Origin: Rhodoplanes sp046000175
GTDB lineage: Bacteria > Pseudomonadota > Alphaproteobacteria > Rhizobiales > Xanthobacteraceae
Length of the DNA: 64,000 bases
Assembly: GCF_046000175.1 (NCBI RefSeq)
Contig: NZ_JBEOMB010000002.1
Span: 1-64,000, forward strand
Reading direction: 5' to 3'
Of this stretch, positions 58,762 to 64,000 are shown one piece after another (the first letter of the stretch is position 1; every line of letters begins with the position of its first letter). The notes under the pieces were generated by a model. It made no database searches. It was not told where the DNA came from and saw only the letters and a program-made list of their open reading frames with translations. A program made the translations under genes and the position numbers.

Positions 58762-60492
58762 TCAATGAATCTCCGGCTCAGCGGTCGGCGCCGTGCCGGA
58801 GAGAAAATCGAAGTCGCAGCCCTCGTCGGCCTGGCCGACATGGGCCGCGTACATGGCGCCCCAGCCCCGCTCGAAGCGTGGCGGCGGCGGGGTCCAGGCG
58901 GCGCGGCGGCGGGCCAGCTCCTCCTCGCCGACATGCAGATGGATGCGCCGCCCGTCGGCGTCGATCTCCAGCCGATCCCCGGTCTGCACCAGGGCCAGCG
59001 GGCCACCGACGTAACTCTCCGGGCAGACGTGGAGGATGCAGGCGCCGTAGCTCGTCCCGCTCATGCGGCCGTCCGACACCCGCACCATGTCGCGCACGCC
59101 GGCGCGCAGGAGCTTCCTCGGGATCGGCAGCATGCCCCATTCCGGCATGCCGGGGCCGCCCTTGGGACCGGCGTTCTTCAGCACCAGAACATGGTCGGGC
59201 GTCACGTCGAGGTCGTCGCGGTCGACCGCCGCCGCCATCTCGTTGTAGTCCTCGAAGGCGAGCACCGGACCGCAGTGCTTCAGGAGGCGCGGATCGGCGG
59301 CCGGCGGCTTCATCACGCAGCCGCGCGGCGCGAGATTGCCGGTCAGCACCGCGGTCGCGCCGGCCCGCGACACCGGATCGGCCAGCGTGCGGATGATGTC
59401 GGGCCGGTGGACGCGGGCACCGGCCAGCGCCTCGCCGAGCGGCTTTCCCGACACGCCGACGCAGGAGAGATCCAGCGCCTCGCGCAATTCGCCCATCAGC
59501 GCCTTGAGGCCGCCGGCGTAATAAAAATCCTCCATCAGCCACTGGCCGGACGGGCGCACGTTCGCCAGCACGGGAATCTCGCGCGAGATCGCGTCGAAGC
59601 GGGCCATGTCGATGGTCAGCCCGGCGCGGCGCGCGATGGCGACCAGATGGATGATGGCGTTGGTCGAGCCGCCCATCGCCATGTGAACTTTTATGGCGTT
59701 GTCGAAGGCCGCGGAGGACAGGATGCGGGCGGGAGTCTGATCGTCCCACACCATGTCGACGATGCGGCGGCCCGAGGCCGCGGCCATGCGGGAATGCGAG
59801 GCATCGACGGCCGGAATCGACGACGCGCCGGGCAGCGTGAAGCCGAGCGCCTCGGCGATCGCCATCATGGTGGCGGCCGTGCCCATCACCATGCAGGTGC
59901 CGTAGGAGCGCGCGATGCCGCCCTCGATCTCGGTCCACTCCGCCTCGCCGATGCGGCCGGCGCGCTTCTCGTCCCAGTACTTCCAGGTGTCCGAGCCGGA
60001 GCCGAGCGTCTCGCCGCGCCAGTGGCCGCGCAGCATCGGCCCGGCCGGCACGTAGATGGCCGGCAGGCCCATGCTGATCGCGCCCATCAGGAGGCCCGGC
60101 GTGGTCTTGTCGCAGCCGCCCATCAGCACGACGCCGTCGATCGGATGGCTGCGCTCGAGCTCCTCGGTCTCCATCGCGAGGAAGTTGCGATAGAGCATCG
60201 CGGAGGGCTTCACGATCGGCTCGGCGAGCGACATGGCCGGCAGCTCGATCGGCAGGCCGCCGGCCTGCAGCACGCCGCGCTTCACGTCCTCGGCGCGGGC
60301 GCGCAGATGGCCGTGGCAGGGATTGATGTCGCTCCAGGTGTTGACGATGCCGATCACCGGCTTGCCCACCCAGTCGGCCGCATCGTAGCCGAGCTGGCGC
60401 AGCCGCGAGCGGTGGCCGAAGGAGCGCAGATCGGAGACGCCGAACCAGCGATGGCTGCGCAGCGTCTCGGGAGTCTTTTTGCGAGATGTCAC
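58762..60492 (-). CDS. IlvD/Edd-family sugar-acid dehydratase
   Basis: A 576-residue [Fe-S] dehydratase giving a 2-keto-3-deoxy acid. It carries the three Cys of the L-arabonate/xylonate-dehydratase branch: INPCHGHLRARAEDVKRGV, GGCDKTTPGLLMGA and SYGTCMVMGTAATMMAIAEALG. The Lys/Ser region VSDGRMSGTSYGACILHVCPES near 480 completes the site. Its length and loops fit sugar-acid dehydratases rather than branched-chain IlvD. The start is a GTG at 60492 beginning VTSRKKTPETL, chosen because the upstream frame is Arg-rich and not homologous. It faces the DapA-family gene cluster and lies by two more Bug receptors. Confidence 0.9.
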   Translation of the reverse strand: MTSRKKTPETLRSHRWFGVSDLRSFGHRSRLRQLGYDAADWVGKPVIGIVNTWSDINPCHGHLRARAEDVKRGVLQAGGLPIELPAMSLAEPIVKPSAMLYRNFLAMETEELERSHPIDGVVLMGGCDKTTPGLLMGAISMGLPAIYVPAGPMLRGHWRGETLGSGSDTWKYWDEKRAGRIGEAEWTEIEGGIARSYGTCMVMGTAATMMAIAEALGFTLPGASSIPAVDASHSRMAAASGRRIVDMVWDDQTPARILSSAAFDNAIKVHMAMGGSTNAIIHLVAIARRAGLTIDMARFDAISREIPVLANVRPSGQWLMEDFYYAGGLKALMGELREALDLSCVGVSGKPLGEALAGARVHRPDIIRTLADPVSRAGATAVLTGNLAPRGCVMKPPAADPRLLKHCGPVLAFEDYNEMAAAVDRDDLDVTPDHVLVLKNAGPKGGPGMPEWGMLPIPRKLLRAGVRDMVRVSDGRMSGTSYGACILHVCPESYVGGPLALVQTGDRLEIDADGRRIHLHVGEEELARRRAAWTPPPPRFERGWGAMYAAHVGQADEGCDFDFLSGTAPTAEPEIH

Positions 60493-60594
60493 GGGAATGC
60501 CGGCGGGTTTCGAAGGGGGCGCGTCAGCGTAGCCCGGACGGCACGGAGCGCAATCCGCTTCCGACGAGACCCCGCTTTGCGGCAACGGCGCACG

Positions 60595-60735
60595 ACTCGT
60601 GTCCCGGGCGCGACGCGAAGCGTCGTGACCCGGGCCCCAGGGGCGACAGCGCACCGCGCCCGTCGTGTCGCCCCTTCGCCCCGGCTCCGCGGCGCATCGG
60701 GCCTTCGGCCCGACGCGCCTTGTCCGGGGCACGCG
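60595..60735. repeat. Interspersed palindromic repeat, family C
   Basis: CTCGTGTCCCGGGCGCGACG ... GTCGTGACCCGGGCCCC opens it; GCCCCGGCTCCGCGGCGC and CCTTGTCCGGGGCACGCG close it. It lies between the IlvD-type and Bug genes on the same strand. Confidence 0.88.
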
Positions 60736-60750
60736 GTGTCCGCGGCGAGG

Positions 60751-61749
60751 TCAGTCGACGCTGGCGCCGGAGAACTTGACCACCTTCTCCCACTTCTCGG
60801 TCTCGTCCTTCATCACCTTGCCGAAGGCTTCGGGTGGGCCGACGAGCGGGGCGCCGCCGAGCTCGGCGAGGCGCGCCTTCACCTTGGGATCGGCGAGCGC
60901 CTTGTTCACGGCGGCGTTGAGCTTGGCGATCACGGCCGGCGGCGTGCCCTTCGGGGCGCCGAAGCCGAACCAGGCACTCGCCTCGTAGCCCGGCACCGTG
61001 GCGGCGACCGTCGGCACGCCCGGAAGCTGCTCGGAGGGCGCATCGGTGGTGACCGCGAGCGCGCGCAGCTTGCCGGACTGGATGTGGGCGATCGACGAGG
61101 GCAGGTTGTCGAAGATCACGTCGACCGTGCCGGCGATCAGGTCGGTGAGCGCGGGGCCTGCGCCGCGATACGGCACGTGCGTCATCTTGATGCCGGTCAT
61201 CGCCATCAGCATCTCGCCCGACAGATGCACCGAGGTGCCGTTGCCCGAGGAGGCCATGTTCACCTTGCCGGGATTGGCCTTGGCGTAGGCGACGAACTCG
61301 GCCACCGTCTTGGCCGGGAAGTTGGGGTTGACCTCCATCACGTTCGGCACCCGCACGATGCCGGCGACGGGGACGATGTCGCGCAGGAAGTTGAACGACA
61401 GCTTCTTGTAGAGGCTCGCATTGATGCCGTTGGCCGGATTGGCGAGCAGCAGCGTGTAGCCGTCGGGCGCCGAGTTCACCACCATCTCGGTGCCGATATT
61501 GTTGCCGGCGCCGGGCTTGTTCTCGACGATGAACTGCTGGCCGAGCGTCTCCGACATGTGCTGGCCGACGATGCGGGCCAGGATGTCGGTGGTGCCGGCG
61601 GGCGGATACGGCACCACGATGCGCACCGGCCGGCTGGGATAATCCGCTGCATCGTCGGCGACCGCCGTGCCGACCGCCAGGCTCGCCGTCAGCGTCGCCG
61701 TCAGCGCGACCGCCGCCAAGCTCGAGCCGAATTGTCCGAAAACTCGCAT
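60751..61749 (-). CDS. TTT-family (Bug) periplasmic solute-binding protein
   Basis: A 332-residue periplasmic receptor with an ordinary Sec signal (ending VGTAVADD). Body: VRIVVPYPPAGTTDILARIV, VENKPGAGNNIGTEMV, PDGYTLLLANPANGIN, MEVNPNFPAKTVAEFVAYAKANPGKVN, HVPYRGAGPALTDLIAG and LAVTTDAPSEQLPGVP. GGAGGA lies just before ATG 61755; ATG 61749 has the better spacing. It is a close paralogue of the next Bug gene: both have the ASLYKKLSF- or ATLYKKLSF-type segment and SGNGTS-x-HLSGE. It is upstream of the IlvD-type gene on the same strand. Confidence 0.9.
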   Translation of the reverse strand: MRVFGQFGSSLAAVALTATLTASLAVGTAVADDAADYPSRPVRIVVPYPPAGTTDILARIVGQHMSETLGQQFIVENKPGAGNNIGTEMVVNSAPDGYTLLLANPANGINASLYKKLSFNFLRDIVPVAGIVRVPNVMEVNPNFPAKTVAEFVAYAKANPGKVNMASSGNGTSVHLSGEMLMAMTGIKMTHVPYRGAGPALTDLIAGTVDVIFDNLPSSIAHIQSGKLRALAVTTDAPSEQLPGVPTVAATVPGYEASAWFGFGAPKGTPPAVIAKLNAAVNKALADPKVKARLAELGGAPLVGPPEAFGKVMKDETEKWEKVVKFSGASVD

Positions 61750-62001
61750 TTCCATTCCTCCTTCGCGGCACGTCGCCGCCACCTGTCAGGCCCGGCCGAT
61801 TCGCTCGGCTTCTGGTTGCATCAATCGTAAGAGGCAGAGGCGCCCACAGACAACCGAACCTTCGTCGGAGCGTGAATGCGAGGTGAGCAAAGCGCCGCGG
61901 ATTGTCGGGCTGCGTCGACCGGCGACGGGCGGCGTGCCGCGAGATCGCGACCGACACTGAGCGGCTGCGGCTCTGTCACGACGTGCGGATCCGATCGATC
62001 C

Positions 62002-62108
62002 GTCGTTCCGGGGCGCGGCGAAGCCGCGAACCCGGAATCCAGCCGCCGTTACGGAGGCCTGCGCTGGATTCCGGGTTCACGAGCCTTCGGCTCGCGCCCC
62101 GGAATGAC
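62002..62108. repeat. Interspersed palindromic repeat, family A
   Basis: GTCGTTCCGGGGCGCGG, GAACCCGGAATCCAGC, then GCTGGATTCCGGGTTC and GCTCGCGCCCCGGAATGAC. It lies between the two paralogous Bug genes, so it postdates or accompanied their duplication. Confidence 0.9.
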
Positions 62109-62131
62109 ACCCCGTCAATCGTCCGCCGGCG

Positions 62132-63166
62132 TCAGTCCACCGAGGCGCCGGAGAACTGCACGGCCTTGCCCCACTTCGCCGTCTCGTCCTCGATGGTCTT
62201 CTGGAACTCGGCCGGCGTCGTCTTCATCACGATGCCGCCGAGCTCGACGAGCCGCGTCTTCAGCTTGGGATCGTCGAGCGACTCGTTCACCGCGGCGTTG
62301 AGCCTGTCGACGATCTCCTTGGGCGCCGCCTTCTGGATGCCCATGCCGAAGATGCCGCTCGCCTCGTAGCCCTTCACGGTCTCGGCGACGGTCGGCACGT
62401 CGGGCAGCATGGCCGAGCGCTCCGCCGTGGTGACGGCGAGCGCCCGCAGCCGCCCGGCCCGGATGTGCTCGATCGCCGAAGGGAGATTGTCGAACATCAC
62501 GTGCACCTGCCCGGCGAGCAGATCCGTCACGGCCGGAGCCGAGCCGCGATACGGCACGTGAGTCATCTTGGCGCCCGTCATCGCCATGAACAGCTCGCCG
62601 GACAGATGGATCGATGTCCCGTTGCCCGAGGAGGCGAGGTTCACCTTGCCTGGATTGGCCTTCACCCAGTCGATGAACTCCTGCACGGTCTTGGCCGGCA
62701 CCGACGGGTTCACCACCATCACGTTGGGCACCCGGATGATGCCGGCGACGCCCTGCATGTCGCGCACGAAGTCGAACGACAGCTTCTTGTAGAGCGTGGC
62801 GTTGATGGTGTTGGCCGGATTGACGAAGAACAGCGTGTAGCCGTCCGGCGCGGCGTTGACGGCGATCTCGGTGCCGATGTTGTTGCCGGCGCCGGCCCGG
62901 TTCTCGATGACGACCTGCTGGCCGAGCCGCTCCGACACGGCCTGGCCGACGAGGCGCGCCGTGATGTCGGTCGCACCGCCCGGCGGATAGGAGACGATCC
63001 AGCGCACCGGCCGCGTCGGATAGTCGAGGGCGGCGACCGCCGTGGCGGCGAGCCCGAGCGTCGTCGCGGCGACGGCGGCGAGGACGACACAGGCGCGTCG
63101 CGACAGCCCGCGCGACAGCGCGGCCCGCGGCAGAACGGAATTCGGGCGTGTGAAGAGATCGGTCAT
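62132..63166 (-). CDS. TTT-family (Bug) periplasmic solute-binding protein, paralogue
   Basis: A 344-residue receptor with a longer N-terminus: SRGLSRRACVVLAAVAATTLGLAATAVAA, a possible Tat-type or Sec signal. Body: VRWIVSYPPGGATDITARLVG, VIENRAGAGNNIGTEIAVN, PDGYTLFFVNPANTIN, VVNPSVPAKTVQEFIDWVKANPGKVN, HVPYRGSAPAVTDLLAG and LAVTTAERSAMLPDVP. GGGAG precedes the ATG at 63166. Extensive shared wording with the previous Bug gene indicates tandem duplication; the ligand-facing segment before MGIQKAAP differs. Confidence 0.9.
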   Translation of the reverse strand: MTDLFTRPNSVLPRAALSRGLSRRACVVLAAVAATTLGLAATAVAALDYPTRPVRWIVSYPPGGATDITARLVGQAVSERLGQQVVIENRAGAGNNIGTEIAVNAAPDGYTLFFVNPANTINATLYKKLSFDFVRDMQGVAGIIRVPNVMVVNPSVPAKTVQEFIDWVKANPGKVNLASSGNGTSIHLSGELFMAMTGAKMTHVPYRGSAPAVTDLLAGQVHVMFDNLPSAIEHIRAGRLRALAVTTAERSAMLPDVPTVAETVKGYEASGIFGMGIQKAAPKEIVDRLNAAVNESLDDPKLKTRLVELGGIVMKTTPAEFQKTIEDETAKWGKAVQFSGASVD

Positions 63167-63306
63167 CGGCGCTCCCTCGGCGCTCCGGTCCATGCGGCCG
63201 GGCGCTCCTGTTGTTTGATGAGAGAGCTTATGCGCCCCGGCCGCCGGCCGGCAAGCCGGTTGCGGCCCGGTCCGCCTCGACCTTCGTCGCAGGATGTCGG
63301 CTCGAC

Positions 63307-63346
63307 AAAAAAAAAAGCCGCCGCGACGGGTCGGTCGCGGCGGCTT
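63307..63346 (-). terminator. Rho-independent terminator of the HAD phosphatase gene
   Basis: A 13-bp perfect stem AAGCCGCCGCGAC/GTCGCGGCGGCTT with a 6-nt loop, and on the minus strand a run of ten U overlapping its base. It begins 42 bp beyond the stop. Confidence 0.95.
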
Positions 63347-63387
63347 CGAAGGCATATGGCGAAACGAATGTGTATCGCGGGCCGGCC

Positions 63388-64000
63388 TCAGGCCGCGATC
63401 TCCGGCGTGGCGAGCGCGCCCGCGAGGCTCTTGGCGTCGAGGAACACCGACTGACAGCCGGCCTCGAGCAGGTCGGCGCGGGCGAACAGTCCGGAGAGCA
63501 CGCCGACCGAGCGGGTGTGCGCCGCGTGCGCCGCCTCGGCGTCCCACGGGCTCGCACCGACCACGAGGGCATCGCCGGGCTGGCGTATCCCGAGCCGCTC
63601 CAGCGCGGCACCGATGCGGTCGGCATGCGGCATGCCGCGCGGGACGTCGTCGCCCGACACGACCGTCACGGTCTCGTCGAGCCCGAGCAGCGCCCGCATC
63701 TGCGTCAGCTCCTCGCCGCAAGCGTGGGTGACCAGCGCCACCGCGGCCCCGCGCGAGGCCAGATCGACGATCAGCTCGCGCACGCCGGGGAAGGGACGCA
63801 GCGTCGGCATCACCTCGCCGGCCCAGCGCATGCGATACTTCGCGAGGATGAACTCCTTGGTCTCCGGCGTGTCGACCACCGGCAGCAGGGCGTCGAGCAG
63901 CGCGTCCGGATCCATGCCGTGATAACGATGCACGTCGGCGGTGCGGAACGTGTGGCCGAACTCGGTGAGCGTCTGCAGCCAGCAGTTCGTCGACGTCAGC
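63388..64000 (-). CDS. HAD-family phosphatase (partial, runs off the right edge)
   Basis: The frame is open to the window edge; 203 residues are visible, ending ALATPEIAA. The first residues in the window (LTSTNCWLQTLTEFGHTF) look like the stretch just after HAD motif I, so the nucleophile Asp lies just outside. The cap follows (HRYHGMDPDALL). Motif II is the Thr in ALVTHACGEE, motif III Lys/Arg is replaced in MPHADRIGAALERLG, and motif IV is weak (VVGASPWDAEAAHAA, with one Asp where two are usual). It resembles phosphoglycolate-phosphatase-like HADs. An internal GTG at 63933 is not the true start. Confidence 0.85.
   Translation of the reverse strand, partial: LTSTNCWLQTLTEFGHTFRTADVHRYHGMDPDALLDALLPVVDTPETKEFILAKYRMRWAGEVMPTLRPFPGVRELIVDLASRGAAVALVTHACGEELTQMRALLGLDETVTVVSGDDVPRGMPHADRIGAALERLGIRQPGDALVVGASPWDAEAAHAAHTRSVGVLSGLFARADLLEAGCQSVFLDAKSLAGALATPEIAA

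Noticed and set aside
58765..61830. Very long plus-strand open frame (over 1000 codons) across the IlvD and Bug genes
   Set aside because: It is the antisense shadow of well-supported minus-strand genes. High GC at third positions leaves antisense frames open, and its residue composition is Arg/Gly/His-biased with no family match.

Overview
This window reads as chromosomal DNA of a high-GC alphaproteobacterium, most likely of the order Hyphomicrobiales (Rhizobiales; relatives of Rhodoplanes, Rhodopseudomonas or Bradyrhizobium). The evidence is the very GC-rich codon use, the type and order of the housekeeping genes (aroC-ribB, fabI and dnaJ-pdxH groups, dxs-tlyA-rRNA methyltransferase), the many tripartite tricarboxylate transporter (TTT, 'Bug') binding proteins, and intergenic palindromes of a kind common in that order. 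The placement is inference; no rRNA or tRNA gene was seen.

Layout. 1-6340: end of a HicAB-like pair, a periplasmic L,D-transpeptidase, an array of DnaA-box-like repeats beside an AT-rich stretch, prmA, two small unknown genes, aminopeptidase P and an SDR. 6826-13911: a D-glucarate/D-galactarate catabolic run on the minus strand (garD, a Bug receptor, gudD, garL, garR) with a divergent FCD-family regulator. Both diacids are dehydrated to 5-keto-4-deoxyglucarate, cleaved to pyruvate and tartronate semialdehyde, and the latter is reduced to glycerate. 14069-20519: a small gene, an alkylsulfatase, two divergent aldo-keto reductases and an unusual CDF metal exporter. 20593-33115: xseB and, 8 kb further on, dxs-tlyA-RNA methyltransferase. 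Between them lies an accessory block: pirin, MBL hydrolase, GntP permease with divergent CdaR regulator, and LigD. 33426-40529: DUF1194 protein, ribB(X), aroC, fabI, DnaJ-like co-chaperone, a lipoprotein and pdxH. 40615-53500: SDR, mmsA, GTP-type PEP carboxykinase, corA, a second L,D-transpeptidase, a class III aminotransferase, DUF1499, an MBL hydrolase and an MFS transporter. 53742-63166: a second catabolic island with IclR regulator, DapA-family lyase, MFS transporter, IlvD/Edd dehydratase and three Bug receptors. A HAD phosphatase runs off the right edge.

The two catabolic islands share one logic: a dehydratase makes a 2-keto-3-deoxy acid, a pyruvate-aldolase-type enzyme processes it, solute receptors or MFS carriers import the substrate, and a regulator lies beside the genes with palindromes in its promoter. 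The second island's substrate cannot be read from sequence. No TctA/TctB membrane subunits are present for the four Bug receptors.

No transposase, integrase, CRISPR array or prophage gene was recognised. The most unusual features are the 12-bp-phased DnaA-box-like array (1120-1301), palindromes lying in frame inside both LigD linkers, a CTGC-N3-GCAG site resembling PhaR operators before a small unknown gene, matched operator-like palindromes near cdaR and iclR, and at least five families of interspersed palindromic repeats in most larger intergenic gaps.
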